Positions 26,076 through 34,686 of a stretch of 64,000 nt of DNA are shown one piece after another. Position 1 is the first letter of the stretch. Each line of letters opens with the position of its first letter. Location of the stretch: assembly GCA_021810905.1 (NCBI GenBank), contig JAJZQH010000003.1, positions 65,897-129,896 of the forward strand. Direction: 5' to 3'. The notes beneath the pieces were generated by a model. That model was given only the letters and a program-made list of their open reading frames with translations. It searched no databases and was not told the origin of the DNA. Position numbers and translations under genes: made by a program. Origin of the DNA: a bacterium. Lineage in GTDB: Bacteria; UBA10199; 2-02-FULL-44-16; JAAZCA01.

Positions 26076-26894
26076 TCAGTGCCCCATGAAGAACATCTGC
26101 ATGACGAAGAGCACTATCTCTATTGCAATGAGAATGATTATCGCCCATTCGAGAACGTTTGCATGTCGGTACTGGAGGAGATCGGCGATCAGCTCGAGGT
26201 TTTCCTGGATCATCCGAAGCTTGTAATCAACGGTCTTGTAGCGATCCTTCAGTTCGAACATCTCAACTGCTTCGCGGTAGAGGTTGTCGAGCATCTGGTC
26301 GTCCCAGGTCTCGTCCGGCTTGTCCAGGAGATAGAGCGACGCCACCAGATCCTGCTTTGTGGTGATGCACTGACCGATGAATTTTTTGATATCGGTCGCG
26401 GATCGCTGGAGTCTCCCGCGCTGCTTGAGCGCCTGGCCGATATCGCCGGTCTCGCGCAGCAGGTCGTTGACCTTGAACTCGAAATATTCGAGCGCGGTGG
26501 ATTGCGCGAGGATGAATGCGATGAGCTCCACGCGTTCGATGGTGAGCCTGTCGAGCGACGCGCGCTCGAAACCTACCGCGTTCTTCTCGCCGTGCCTTAT
26601 ATCGACGGTGAATTCCTCGCTGGTCAGCATCTCCGGCTTCTGGCCGATGAGCATCCTGATCTTCTCGATCACCGCGCGCTGGCGTTCGGGCTCGACGTTG
26701 AAGAATATCACCGAGCCGAAACGATAGATTAAGAAGAAGCGATCCTCTCCCTCCTGATAGACGAGTTTCGTGGACGACTGCGTGCGCGCCGTGATGTTGA
26801 AGAGCCTGTCGATCTCCTTGAGCTTCAAGGTTTCGGTAAGGTGATATGCGTGGAAAAAATAACGCGGGGCGAATTCGAGTTCTTTTTCTTCCAT
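26076..26894 (-). CDS. Rmd1/YagE family (DUF155) membrane protein
   Basis: 272 residues from the ATG at 26894, preceded by GGAG at good spacing (another ATG at 26900 overlaps the upstream stop). The DUF155 features are present: an N-terminal alpha/beta part with DRFFLIYRFGSVIFFNV, the helical RTGDIGQ-like stretch and the end YRHANVLEWAIIILIAIEIVLFVMQMFF, a C-terminal membrane anchor after a conserved LEW. In eukaryotes Rmd1-type proteins act at mitochondrial membranes; the bacterial role is unknown. It is coupled to the phosphoesterase gene upstream. Confidence 0.88.
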   Translation of the reverse strand: MEEKELEFAPRYFFHAYHLTETLKLKEIDRLFNITARTQSSTKLVYQEGEDRFFLIYRFGSVIFFNVEPERQRAVIEKIRMLIGQKPEMLTSEEFTVDIRHGEKNAVGFERASLDRLTIERVELIAFILAQSTALEYFEFKVNDLLRETGDIGQALKQRGRLQRSATDIKKFIGQCITTKQDLVASLYLLDKPDETWDDQMLDNLYREAVEMFELKDRYKTVDYKLRMIQENLELIADLLQYRHANVLEWAIIILIAIEIVLFVMQMFFMGH

Positions 26895-26896
26895 TT

Positions 26897-27742
26897 TCAT
26901 CTCCTGTTATTCAGGACAAAATCATCGCGCAATGCGCCGTCGCGATCCACCACCTTCACCGCCACTCGAGGCCCGTCGACAGTCACGAGCGTGAAATGGT
27001 TGAATGGAATATTGGCGTAGGATCCGTACAAAGGCGCGCCCCCGCCTCCGGTCACCACGTATTCGACTCCGTCCACGTTCATGCGCCTGTACGTATGCTC
27101 ATGGCCCTCGAAGACGATATCTACCTTCTTCTGCACGAGAAGGCGATGGAGTTCGTCCCTCGCCTCGGGATATTTATCGAGCGAATCGCCCCTGTGAGTG
27201 GCGCCCTGCCACATGAAGAGGGGATGGTGCACGAAGACGAACTGATGTTCGTATCGCGCGGGATCGAGGGTGTGCGCAAGCCACGCGAGCTGCCGGCCCG
27301 CGATGCGCTTCTCATCCGCGGGGTCGCAAGAGTTGAGCACTGCGAAGAGGCTCGTGCCGTACGTCCAGCTATAATACGTCTCTTCACCGGGCAGATCCAC
27401 CTCGTCCTTCCAGACCTGCTGACTCTTCTCATCGTCGATGTCGTGATTGCCCGGGGTGAAATAGTACGGGACGGTAATTATCTTTGAGGTCTCCCTGAAA
27501 TGGGCCCATTCGCTGCGATCGCCCGGATGCGGGATCAGATCGCCGGTGTTCACCACAAACGCAGGATTCGTCCGCATCAATGCCTTGAGGACCTTGACGT
27601 AGACCCGATCTCCGGAGCGATTGTCTCCGAGAACCGCGAACATGAATTGGCCGGAGTGGTTTTTTGAAACGCCCGCGGCAAAGGTCTGCGCCGAAAGGGC
27701 TACGAATAGAATGCAGAGAATTATTTTAGTAATTTTGCGCAT
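26897..27742 (-). CDS. secreted calcineurin-like metallophosphoesterase
   Basis: 281 residues from the ATG at 27742, supported by GGAGG 7 bases before. A signal peptide (ITKIILCILFVALSAQTFAAG) precedes the metallophosphoesterase signature: FAVLGDNRSGD, VVNTGDLIPH, TPGNHDI, FVHHPLF and FEGHEHTYRR, so all dinuclear-metal ligands are present. The domain order and GGGGAPLY end resemble purple-acid-type phosphatases. The physiological substrate is unknown. It shares an operon with the small lipoprotein before it (57 bp gap) and the Rmd1-like gene after it (4-bp ATGA-type contact). Confidence 0.88.
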   Translation of the reverse strand: MRKITKIILCILFVALSAQTFAAGVSKNHSGQFMFAVLGDNRSGDRVYVKVLKALMRTNPAFVVNTGDLIPHPGDRSEWAHFRETSKIITVPYYFTPGNHDIDDEKSQQVWKDEVDLPGEETYYSWTYGTSLFAVLNSCDPADEKRIAGRQLAWLAHTLDPARYEHQFVFVHHPLFMWQGATHRGDSLDKYPEARDELHRLLVQKKVDIVFEGHEHTYRRMNVDGVEYVVTGGGGAPLYGSYANIPFNHFTLVTVDGPRVAVKVVDRDGALRDDFVLNNRR

Positions 27743-27798
27743 CTCGACCTCCACTTTCAGGCCGATAGTGCGCATGACCGGCACGAGATTTCAAGTGC

Positions 27799-28029
27799 TC
27801 ATGGACATCCGTCCCAGCCCGGCTGGCAGTCACGTGGAATCATGGCTGAATCGAGCTGAGCGACCGGCGAGAGATCCACGTTGTGGAGGGCGAACTCCGT
27901 TGTCTCGCCGCCACTGCCGCTCTCATCATCCGTATCGGCGATCAGGCGGCTCCCCCCGCAGGATGCGAGGAAAGAGATAAGCGAGACCAGCACTGCGAGA
28001 ACTGCCCATCTTTTGATCGAGGGAAACAT
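27799..28029 (-). CDS. small lipoprotein
   Basis: 76 residues; AGGAGG 5-6 bases before the ATG. Signal peptide with lipobox LASCGGS near residue 24, then an Asp/Ser/Gly/Glu-rich mature part ending in CQPGWDGCP, where two Cys may form a disulfide. No known family. It is the first gene of the operon with the phosphoesterase and Rmd1-like genes, and a near-perfect sigma-54 promoter lies 58 bp upstream. Confidence 0.75.
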   Translation of the reverse strand: MFPSIKRWAVLAVLVSLISFLASCGGSRLIADTDDESGSGGETTEFALHNVDLSPVAQLDSAMIPRDCQPGWDGCP

Positions 28030-28387
28030 CTGAACCTCCTTTTGGCTCCCCCAAAAGGTCCCGGGTTTTCACCAAGCATTAAAATAAGCAAGTAATGTGC
28101 CAAAATACGTCAGAATGCGGTCGATTATAATTAGCTGATAAATAAAACTATTTTAAACAGGTCGCCCGTTGAAATCGATAAAATCGAGGTTTACTGTCAG
28201 CTTTCCCGACAGTTAGTACCCATAGCGTCAGAAGAATTGACGCTCTAACTATTTGTATAAATTCAGCGAGTCATCTCTGGAGCCCCATGTTGCTGACGCT
28301 ATTTTCTTCGCAAAAAAAATCAAACAGGTTGCAAATGCGCCCTTGCGTGATAGCAGTTTCACGTTCATCCATTTCAGGGAGGCTCTA
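28030..28387. other. divergent intergenic region
   Basis: A/T-rich region between a leftward lipoprotein gene and a rightward transporter gene. It holds the sigma-54 promoter at 28087-28102 and a small hairpin (AGCGTCA...TGACGCT, about 28224-28244) on the way to the transporter gene. No further gene is supported. Confidence 0.5.
28087..28102 (-). promoter_or_regulatory. sigma-54 (-24/-12) promoter
   Basis: Minus strand TTGGCAC, 5 bp ATTAC, TTGCTT: an excellent match to the sigma-54 consensus, 58 bp before the lipoprotein start. Confidence 0.75.
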
Positions 28388-29491
28388 ATGGAACAGGCTG
28401 GAACGTGGGGAAAGAGGCTCGCGGCACTCGGTATCGCGGCGCTTTGCTTCGGCTACTTCGCGTCGTACGTGCCTTACTCGATGATGACCAAGATGATCAC
28501 GAAGGGGCTCTGCTGCGGGCTTGATGGAAAAGGTCTAGACGGTTTCGCCATCCAGCCGATTGCGGTACTCGGAAGTTTCGTCGCCATGTATGCCTTCATC
28601 ACGATCAAGGGCTGGTGGAAATTCGCAACGCACTCGAAGATCTTCGGCATCTCTGTTCCGAGGCCGCAGTGGTTTACGTTCCTCTCCGGAATCTGCACCG
28701 CCGGCCAGATCATCACTACGACTCTCGCCTATACGTTCGGCGGCATCAGCATCGTCTTCGCGATGCTGCTCATGCGCGGCGGCGTTCTCATCATGGCCCC
28801 GGTCGTTGACCTCCTCGTCAAGAAGCGCAGGCGCCACATCTACTGGCCGTCATGGGTCGGTGCTCTGCTGAGCATGGGCGCGCTTTTGATCGCCACCTCT
28901 GAAAAGACCGGATACAATCTCACGCTGATCGCGGCCATCGATATTGCGCTCTATCTCCTGGGCTACTTCTTCCGCCTCTTTATCATGAGCACGTGGGCCA
29001 AGAGCACGGACGACGACGAGCGCAAGCGTTACTTCGTAGAAGAGCAGATGGTGGCGAATCCGCTGCTCTTCGCATCCCTCTTTGCCGTGAGCCTTTTTGG
29101 CATCAATGCGGAACCGACAACGATTGCAGGCGCGCTGTGGACGGGGTTCGCCGCGTTACCATTCCAGGGTTACTTCCTCTTCATCTTCATGCTCGGCGTC
29201 TTCTCTTACGGCACCGGGCTCTTCGGGAGCCTCATCTATCTCGACGGCCGCGAAAACACCTTCACTGTGCCTGCAAACCGCGCGTCGAGCGTGCTGGCCG
29301 GCGTCGTGGCAAGCTACCTGCTCGCCTTCATCTACGGCCAGCGGCTGCCGAGCTTTGAGGAGCTCGCGGGCGCAGGGCTCATCATCCTTGCGATATTCTT
29401 CCTCGCCCACCGCTCCATCGTGGAGAAGCGCGCGATAGCGCTGCGACAGGCGCAGCACAAGGCCCTGGAGCAAGCAGCCCAGACGGCGTAG
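28388..29491 (+). CDS. DMT/EamA-like multi-pass transporter
   Basis: 367 residues from the ATG at 28388, chosen for GGGAGG upstream (the frame is open from 28253). About ten hydrophobic segments are visible in two halves, as in drug/metabolite transporters, e.g. ALGIAALCFGYFASYVPYSM and YFLFIFMLGVFSYGTGLFGS. The early YSMMTKMITKG...CGLDGKGLDGF loop and the NRASSVLAGVVASYLLAFIYG segment are distinctive. The C-terminal tail is Ala/Gln-rich and cytoplasmic. The substrate cannot be predicted. Convergent with the P-loop gene on the other strand. Confidence 0.75.
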   Translation: MEQAGTWGKRLAALGIAALCFGYFASYVPYSMMTKMITKGLCCGLDGKGLDGFAIQPIAVLGSFVAMYAFITIKGWWKFATHSKIFGISVPRPQWFTFLSGICTAGQIITTTLAYTFGGISIVFAMLLMRGGVLIMAPVVDLLVKKRRRHIYWPSWVGALLSMGALLIATSEKTGYNLTLIAAIDIALYLLGYFFRLFIMSTWAKSTDDDERKRYFVEEQMVANPLLFASLFAVSLFGINAEPTTIAGALWTGFAALPFQGYFLFIFMLGVFSYGTGLFGSLIYLDGRENTFTVPANRASSVLAGVVASYLLAFIYGQRLPSFEELAGAGLIILAIFFLAHRSIVEKRAIALRQAQHKALEQAAQTA

Positions 29492-29509
29492 CGTAGCTGA
29501 CTTTTGCAC

Positions 29510-30229
29510 TTAACCAGCGAACAGCTCCCACAGCTTTTCGAGCGCTGCGCCGTAGCGCGGGCCGAGTACTGCGGGATCCGTGGATTCGGGTTCGTTGTTC
29601 ATTGTGACGAATGGGACGTTGGCGCCTGAGAGCTTCACGTGCCCGCTCTGTTCGCCGTGCGTGAGTAAAGGCCAGTCGTCCTCGCTGTAAAATCTCTTCA
29701 TGTCTTCGTCCGGACATTTGTGCGCGAGCACCGTATGCTTGAGCTTCTCCCTGTACCTGGCCTCATTGCGCCGCGAGGATTCATCAGCTGAAACGTCGAT
29801 GTAGAGTATGGCGGCGCGTTCGTATAAGGGCCGCGAAAGGCGAGCGAGCGAAGGTGCGTACGGTCGCTCGCCTCCGCGAGAGAATTCTATCAAGAGAGTA
29901 TGATCGCGATAGAACTCAGGATCGGGCAGAAACTTCCGGCTGACCTCGGCGTCGATCTTCTCCATGAGAAAATCAAAGAGATCGGCGGAATCCAGAATAT
30001 ATCCGCTGCCCGCGCGCTTTGAATGGAGCCTGCGTCCCTTGACGTTCTCCCACAGATCGTCCTCTAGAAATTTTTCCCACAGCCACACGAAGTCGTCGAG
30101 CACCTGCATCTTGCCGATATGAAAGCGCCGCGCGCGCTCCTCATCGGAGAGCTTTGTCATGAAATCGAGGAACTCGGATTTACCCGATGCGGGACGACCG
30201 AGGATAAAGAGATGATCGAATGTGTTCAT
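29510..30229 (-). CDS. uncharacterised P-loop protein, paralog 2
   Basis: 239 residues. The P-loop is at the very N-terminus (LFILGRPASGKSEFLDFM, residues 7-24). The rest is shared with the paralog at 30668-31411: HIGKMQVLDDFVWLWEKFLEDDLWE, FYRDHTLLIEFSRGG, ERAAILYIDVSADESSRRNEARYREKLKHTVLAHK and VPFVTMNNEPE. The layout (N-terminal P-loop, later conserved Arg-rich helix) resembles small-molecule kinases, but I cannot name a substrate. It ends an operon running diadenylate cyclase, paralog 1, DUF559 remnant, paralog 2. Confidence 0.75.
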   Translation of the reverse strand: MNTFDHLFILGRPASGKSEFLDFMTKLSDEERARRFHIGKMQVLDDFVWLWEKFLEDDLWENVKGRRLHSKRAGSGYILDSADLFDFLMEKIDAEVSRKFLPDPEFYRDHTLLIEFSRGGERPYAPSLARLSRPLYERAAILYIDVSADESSRRNEARYREKLKHTVLAHKCPDEDMKRFYSEDDWPLLTHGEQSGHVKLSGANVPFVTMNNEPESTDPAVLGPRYGAALEKLWELFAG

Positions 30230-30236
30230 GGTATTT

Positions 30237-30278
30237 CCTCTCCCCTCCTTTATAAGGAGGGGCAGGGGGAGGTAGATC
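30237..30278. repeat. palindromic G/C-rich intergenic repeat, copy 1
   Basis: CCCCTCCTTTATAAGGAGGGG followed by a GGGGGAGGTAGA tail. Related copies lie at 30644-30688, 37811-37915 (inverted pair) and 43319-43405 (inverted pair). The left part also supplies the region just before the start of the P-loop gene. Confidence 0.7.
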
Positions 30279-30642
30279 CTGCGACCAATTTCTCGTATAA
30301 ATCCTCTACAACATTACTCAAATTCTGCATTATTTCACGATTAGTTTATCTGATTACCTGTAAACCTAATGATTTTAAATATTCATCTCTTTTTGCATCC
30401 TTGACTATCTGAATCGCTTCACCATGGGTCTCCCCATCTATCTCAACAACAATTGATTTATGCGCACAGTAAAAGTCAACGATATAAGGACCAATCCCAT
30501 GCTGTCTCCGAAATTTCAATCCTGATAATTGGTGCGATCTGAGAACCCGCCACAGACGCCTTTCTGGTTCCGTCATGTTTGAACGTAGTTCACGTTTAAA
30601 ATTGAGTTTGTGAGGATCTCCTTTAAGCGCATTCGGCGACAT
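30250..30642 (-). pseudogene. DUF559 (Vsr-like) endonuclease gene interrupted by a stop codon
   Basis: The open part (98 codons) matches DUF559 proteins: LRSNMTEPERRLWRVLRSHQLSG, LKFRRQHGIGPYIVDFYC and IVVEIDGETHG, the last two carrying the Asp and Glu of the Vsr-like active site. It stops at TAA after LGLQVIR, exactly where family members continue with F-x-N. The same frame after the stop reads TNREIMQNLSNVVEDLYEKL, the expected end of the domain, so the TAA is a nonsense change rather than the natural end. The final stop falls in the palindromic repeat. The catalytic core precedes the break, so a shortened protein might still fold. Confidence 0.7.
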
Positions 30643-30643
30643 G

Positions 30644-30688
30644 ATCTACCCCACCCTAACCCTCCCCTTACAAAGGGGAGGGAATAGC
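30644..30688. repeat. palindromic G/C-rich intergenic repeat, copy 2
   Basis: Inverse orientation of the 30237 element: TCTACCCCACCCTAACC, then CCTCCCCTTACAAAGGGGAGG. It sits between the DUF559 gene and P-loop paralog 1. Confidence 0.65.
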
Positions 30689-31411
30689 ATTTCGAAGCTT
30701 CCACAACTTGTCCAAGGCCGGGCCGTAGCGCTCGGCCAGCGGACCGCGCTCCTTCAGCTCCGGCTCGTTGTTCATCGTGACGAACGGCACACGCACGCCC
30801 TTGACGTCGAGCACGCCTTCCGGCCTGCCGGACGTGTACGAATCCCAATCGTCGAGCCTGTAGAATGCATCCATAGTTTCGCGCGGGACCATGTGCGCGA
30901 GGATCGAGTGGGCGAGCTTCTCCTCGTAGCGCGCAACGTTGCGCCGCCACGATTCGTCGAACGAGACCTTAACATAGAGTATGGCGGCACGTTCGAGAAT
31001 CTCTTTGGACAGAGCAGGAAGCGCCTTGCGGTAGCCGTCATTGCCGCCACGTGCGAATTCCACGATGACCGTGCCGTCCCGGTAGAACCCGGGATGAGAG
31101 ATATAGCGCGCCGCTGCCTCGTGATTGAATCGCGTGAGCATCAGGTCGAAGAGTTTGCCCATGCCTGGTTTGAGCCCGTAGTTGGAATCGTAGCGCTTTG
31201 AGAAGAGGCGTTCGCAGCCCGCTTCCTCCCAGAGATCGTCCTCCATGAATTTATCCCACAGCCACACGAAATCATCCAGCTCCTCGAATTTTCCTATGTG
31301 ATATCTCTCCGCCCTCTCCGCGTCTGAGGTCTTCTTCATGAAATCTATGAATTCCGACTTGCCGGCTGCGGGCCGGCCCAGCAAAAGGATGTGATCAAAT
31401 GTCGTGGTCAT
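30668..31411 (-). CDS. uncharacterised P-loop protein, paralog 1
   Basis: 247 residues; GAGGAGG before the ATG at 31411. N-terminal P-loop LLLGRPAAGKSEFIDFM (residues 9-25). Shared with paralog 2 are DDFVWLWDKFMEDDLWE, FYRDGTVIVEFARGG, ERAAILYVKVSFDESWRRNVARYEEKLAHSILAH and VPFVTMNNEPE. Both paralogs keep all these blocks, so both are probably functional. It begins only 9 bp after the stop of the diadenylate cyclase gene, suggesting co-expression. Confidence 0.78.
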   Translation of the reverse strand: MTTTFDHILLLGRPAAGKSEFIDFMKKTSDAERAERYHIGKFEELDDFVWLWDKFMEDDLWEEAGCERLFSKRYDSNYGLKPGMGKLFDLMLTRFNHEAAARYISHPGFYRDGTVIVEFARGGNDGYRKALPALSKEILERAAILYVKVSFDESWRRNVARYEEKLAHSILAHMVPRETMDAFYRLDDWDSYTSGRPEGVLDVKGVRVPFVTMNNEPELKERGPLAERYGPALDKLWKLRNAIPSPL

Positions 31412-31420
31412 TGCGCCTCC

Positions 31421-32587
31421 TCATTTTCCTTCGTCTGCGGGCCTGAGCGTGAGATCCACTGCTTGCGGATGCACGGACTCCACGGTGATGCCGCGAGGTA
31501 TGTGGGCTATATCTGTTTTCTGAATTTCGACCATCTGCCGGCCGGGCTTCGCGCCTTCGAGATCTATCGTTGCCTTGATAGAATCCTGGTTCAAGAGCCT
31601 GAACGCGCGCTCGTCGCCCGAGAGCGTAACCGAGAGCCTTTTCGGCGTTGCGCGATCGACAACGAGCTGCAGGGGAAGATTTCCGTATTCTATCGGCACC
31701 ATATAATCGCGCTGCATAACTCCCTGGCCCTGCGCAAATACCGCCCACAGCCCGGCCGCCAGAAGGATGGCAGCGATCTTCTCCCTCTGATTCACCGTGA
31801 GCATTCGCACTATGAACTTCTTCTGACGGATGGGAAATTTCTCCTTGAGAAATTCCTCGATGGCTGGTTCGAGCTTTGAGGGATCGTCCAGCACGTAGAG
31901 ATCCCCGTCTCTTCCGATGGAGATCGTGCCGCGCTCTTCGGAAACTACTATGCAAATCGCATCGCATCGCTCGGCAAGCCCGAGCGCAGCGGCATGGCGC
32001 GTGCCGAATGAGGCGATCCTCTTCGGGTCCTTTGAAAGCGGGAGATGGGATGCGAAGCGAACTATTTTTCCCGATCTTATTATTACAGCGCCGTCATGCC
32101 CCGGAGAATGGGGATCGAAGATGCTGCGAAGCAGCGGCTCGCTCGGAATACCATTAAGCAGGCTGCCTCCTTCTATATGCCGATCCGTCGGATCGTTTCC
32201 CTCAATAACGATAAGCGCTCCCACGCGCTCGCGGGAGAGATCGACGGCGGTGCGAGCCAGCGCCAGGGCAAGAGGAATGGCAGCAGGCGGGGCGTGACGC
32301 CCGAGCCCCCATAGTGCTACGCGTTCGAAAAAGCGACGCAGCTCCTCCTGAAACATCACGATGATGGCGATGAGAAGAACGGCGAAGAAGCCCTGCAGAA
32401 TCGCCGTGGTGAGGTAGAGATTGAAAAAGCGCGCAAGCGCGAAGACCACGCCGAGAATCACTATCCCAACGAGGACCAGAAATGCGCGGGTCTTCTTGAA
32501 CCAGACAAGCCCGGCGTAAATGAGCATCGCCACGATCGCGATATCCACTATATCCGCAATATCTATGTTTTGAATGAATTCCGGCAA
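31421..32587 (-). CDS. cdaA: diadenylate cyclase CdaA fused to a YbbR (CdaR-like) domain
   Basis: 388 residues from a TTG at 32587 that has AGGAGG six bases upstream; this gives the usual CdaA start PEFIQNIDIADIVDIAIVAMLIY. Three membrane segments (to ~residue 80) precede the DAC domain, with the catalytic DPHSPGHDGAVII near 165 and GTRHAAALGLAE near 200, which convert two ATP to c-di-AMP. After ~residue 255 a second membrane segment (IAAILLAAGLWAVFAQ) leads to one YbbR-type repeat (VPIEYGNLPLQLVV through VHPQAVDLTL). CdaA and its regulator CdaR are normally separate adjacent genes; here one polypeptide carries both. An ATG at 32620 is an alternative start. Confidence 0.88.
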   Translation of the reverse strand: MPEFIQNIDIADIVDIAIVAMLIYAGLVWFKKTRAFLVLVGIVILGVVFALARFFNLYLTTAILQGFFAVLLIAIIVMFQEELRRFFERVALWGLGRHAPPAAIPLALALARTAVDLSRERVGALIVIEGNDPTDRHIEGGSLLNGIPSEPLLRSIFDPHSPGHDGAVIIRSGKIVRFASHLPLSKDPKRIASFGTRHAAALGLAERCDAICIVVSEERGTISIGRDGDLYVLDDPSKLEPAIEEFLKEKFPIRQKKFIVRMLTVNQREKIAAILLAAGLWAVFAQGQGVMQRDYMVPIEYGNLPLQLVVDRATPKRLSVTLSGDERAFRLLNQDSIKATIDLEGAKPGRQMVEIQKTDIAHIPRGITVESVHPQAVDLTLRPADEGK

Positions 32588-32693
32588 GCCAGGCCTCCTG
32601 CCCGCAGACAGCTCCTGCATAGACGCAGCAAGGCACAATGTCAAAGGGTCTCACCCGGCAAGCCGTGAAATACGAAATTCTGAAAAAAATAAC

Positions 32694-33209
32694 TCAGTAC
32701 TCGATAGATATCGACGGCAGTTGTGCGGGAAAGCGTCCGAAGTTGTCGTCCTGAAGCCTCATCGGTGCATCGGTTTCCGACGGCTGCGGCAGGATGCGAA
32801 ATACAAAAAGACCGGCGTCGATGCCCGAGTTGAAGTATGAATCCAGGCGTGACACGGAAAACATGGAGGACGTGGGACCAGTCTCCATTTTGATCGAGGG
32901 CTGCGTATCAGCGATTTCTCGGCCGTCAATATCCAGGCGATGGATATCGCCTATGCCCATCGCCAGATTTCCCAATATGCCGCTCAACATGAAGCCGAAC
33001 CTTGAAATACCGTTCCATGCTGCACGCACGCCCCTGTTTTCGCGCTGCATATCCAGGGAATAATATTCGCAACCCGGCGTAAGCGGAAGCTGCACTGCAT
33101 AGGATGTGCTGCGGATCTCATCATAATGCGCGACCCACTGATTCGTGCAGCCTGCGGGATTCGAACTCCAGAGAGAAACGGTTTGAAACGGCGCTCGATT
33201 GTCTGCCAT
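32694..33209 (-). CDS. hypothetical protein
   Basis: 171 residues from the ATG at 33209, with GGAGG about 7 bases upstream. No signal peptide. The sequence looks like a soluble beta-rich domain (TVSLWSSNPAGCTNQWVAHYD, VQLPLTPGCEYYSLDM, FRILPQPSETDAPM). The middle AWNGISRFGFMLSGILGNLAMGIGDIHRLDI is moderately hydrophobic. No family is recognised. Leftward single gene ahead of cdaA. Confidence 0.6.
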   Translation of the reverse strand: MADNRAPFQTVSLWSSNPAGCTNQWVAHYDEIRSTSYAVQLPLTPGCEYYSLDMQRENRGVRAAWNGISRFGFMLSGILGNLAMGIGDIHRLDIDGREIADTQPSIKMETGPTSSMFSVSRLDSYFNSGIDAGLFVFRILPQPSETDAPMRLQDDNFGRFPAQLPSISIEY

Positions 33210-33351
33210 AATCGCCTCCATCTTTGTGAATGTTATCCGATCACGGTTTATTCCCGCAAATGCCCGTATTGTCAATCCCGCGGACGCTCTGTTGCGCGGA
33301 GCACACAAATTTGCTGACGCTCGATCTCAAAGCTGCTAGATCGGCCGGCCT

Positions 33352-34602
33352 ATGGAAGTCGAATTAAATGAGCTGGAAGGCACGCCGATAGAGACGAAGG
33401 GCGGCGTGCTTCGCGCGTTCAGGCACAGGAATTTCGCTCTCTTCTTCTGGGGTCAGCTCATATCCATGCTCGGCACGTGGTCGCAGACCCTGGCGATCTC
33501 ATGGCTCGTATGGCGCATTACCGGCTCAGCCCTGTGGCTCGGGCTCATAGGGTTTACGATTCAATTCCCCACGCTGATCTTAGGCCTGCACGGGGGCGCG
33601 GCAGCGGACCGCTTCGACAGGCTTCGCTCGCTCACACTCATGCAGGTGCTGCTCATGCTTCAAGCTGCAGCGCTTGCCGCACTCACGCTCACCCACGTGG
33701 TTCAGCTGTGGCAGATATTTGCGCTCAGCATCGCGCTCGGTTCGTTCTACGCGTTTGAATTCCCGATCAGGCAGGCGTTCGTGATGGACATAGTGGGCAA
33801 GCGCGATCTGCTCAACGCGGTCTCTCTCACGGCTGCGATGTTTCATCTCACACGCACATTGGGTCCCGTGGTGGCCGGCGCAATAGTGGCGTGGAAGGGC
33901 GAAGGCATCTGTTTCCTCTTCAATGCGGCTACCTTCATCGCATTGATCGCGGCTTTGAAAATGATGAACCGCACGCAGATACCGGCCGTTGCACGCAGCT
34001 CCGAACCGATGGGCCGGGCTATAAAGGAAGGGCTCAGACATATGTCGAGGGTGCCGTCCGCCAAACTCGGGCTCCTTCTTGTCACGATACTTTCCGGCAT
34101 AGGGATGCAGTTCACGACCCTCATGCCGATATTTGCGGATCATGTCTACGGCGGCGGAGCTGCCCAACTCGGATTGCTTATGGGCGCGTCCGGCGTCGGA
34201 TCGCTGACCGGCGCTCTGTGGCTTGCGCGCAGGCAGAGCCAGGAGAGGCTTCTCACGCTCGCCGCAACCTCGGGTGTCATGTTCTCCCTCGCGCTAATCG
34301 CGTTTGGAAACGTGCCGACCATCACGGCAGCGCTCCCGATACTCGTGCTGATAGGTCTTAGCCTCACCCTCGCCTTCTCGAGCATCGGCACGATGCTGCA
34401 GCACAAAACCCCTGACCACCTGCGCGGCAGGATGATGAGCCTCTACACCATGACTTTCATGGGCTCGGCTCCCTTCGGCAGCATCATGGCCGGGGCTTTG
34501 GCCAGGGTTATTGGCGTGCAGATGACGGTGGCGGCCTCTGGAGTAATCTGTCTTGTAGTCGTATTCTGGATACTGCTGCGCGCGAAATCGATAGAAGCTT
34601 GA
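33352..34602 (+). CDS. MFS transporter, enterobactin-exporter-like group
   Basis: 416 residues with about 11-12 membrane segments. The MFS_3 (EntS-like) pattern is seen in FRHRNFALFFWGQLISMLGTWSQTLAISWLVWRITGSALWLGLIGF at the N-terminus, GGAAADRFDRLRSLTLMQ (the cytoplasmic loop motif GxxxDRFxRR/K) and FAFEFPIRQAFVMDIVG-like segment 4. The C-terminal half repeats the fold (LLMGASGVGSLTGALWLARR). These proteins export siderophores or hydrophobic compounds; no biosynthetic genes are nearby to suggest a substrate. The ribosome-binding site is weak. Confidence 0.85.
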   Translation: MEVELNELEGTPIETKGGVLRAFRHRNFALFFWGQLISMLGTWSQTLAISWLVWRITGSALWLGLIGFTIQFPTLILGLHGGAAADRFDRLRSLTLMQVLLMLQAAALAALTLTHVVQLWQIFALSIALGSFYAFEFPIRQAFVMDIVGKRDLLNAVSLTAAMFHLTRTLGPVVAGAIVAWKGEGICFLFNAATFIALIAALKMMNRTQIPAVARSSEPMGRAIKEGLRHMSRVPSAKLGLLLVTILSGIGMQFTTLMPIFADHVYGGGAAQLGLLMGASGVGSLTGALWLARRQSQERLLTLAATSGVMFSLALIAFGNVPTITAALPILVLIGLSLTLAFSSIGTMLQHKTPDHLRGRMMSLYTMTFMGSAPFGSIMAGALARVIGVQMTVAASGVICLVVVFWILLRAKSIEA

Positions 34603-34613
34603 GCAAGTCTAGT

Positions 34614-34686
34614 CACCCTCACCCTTCCCTCTCCCCTCAAGGGAGAGGGCGGCGGAAACCCCGCAGCAAGCTGCAGGGAATCATCT
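34614..34686. repeat. 73-bp palindromic intergenic repeat, copy 2
   Basis: Nearly identical to 7298-7370 (two hairpins). It lies just after the MFS gene stop. Confidence 0.7.
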
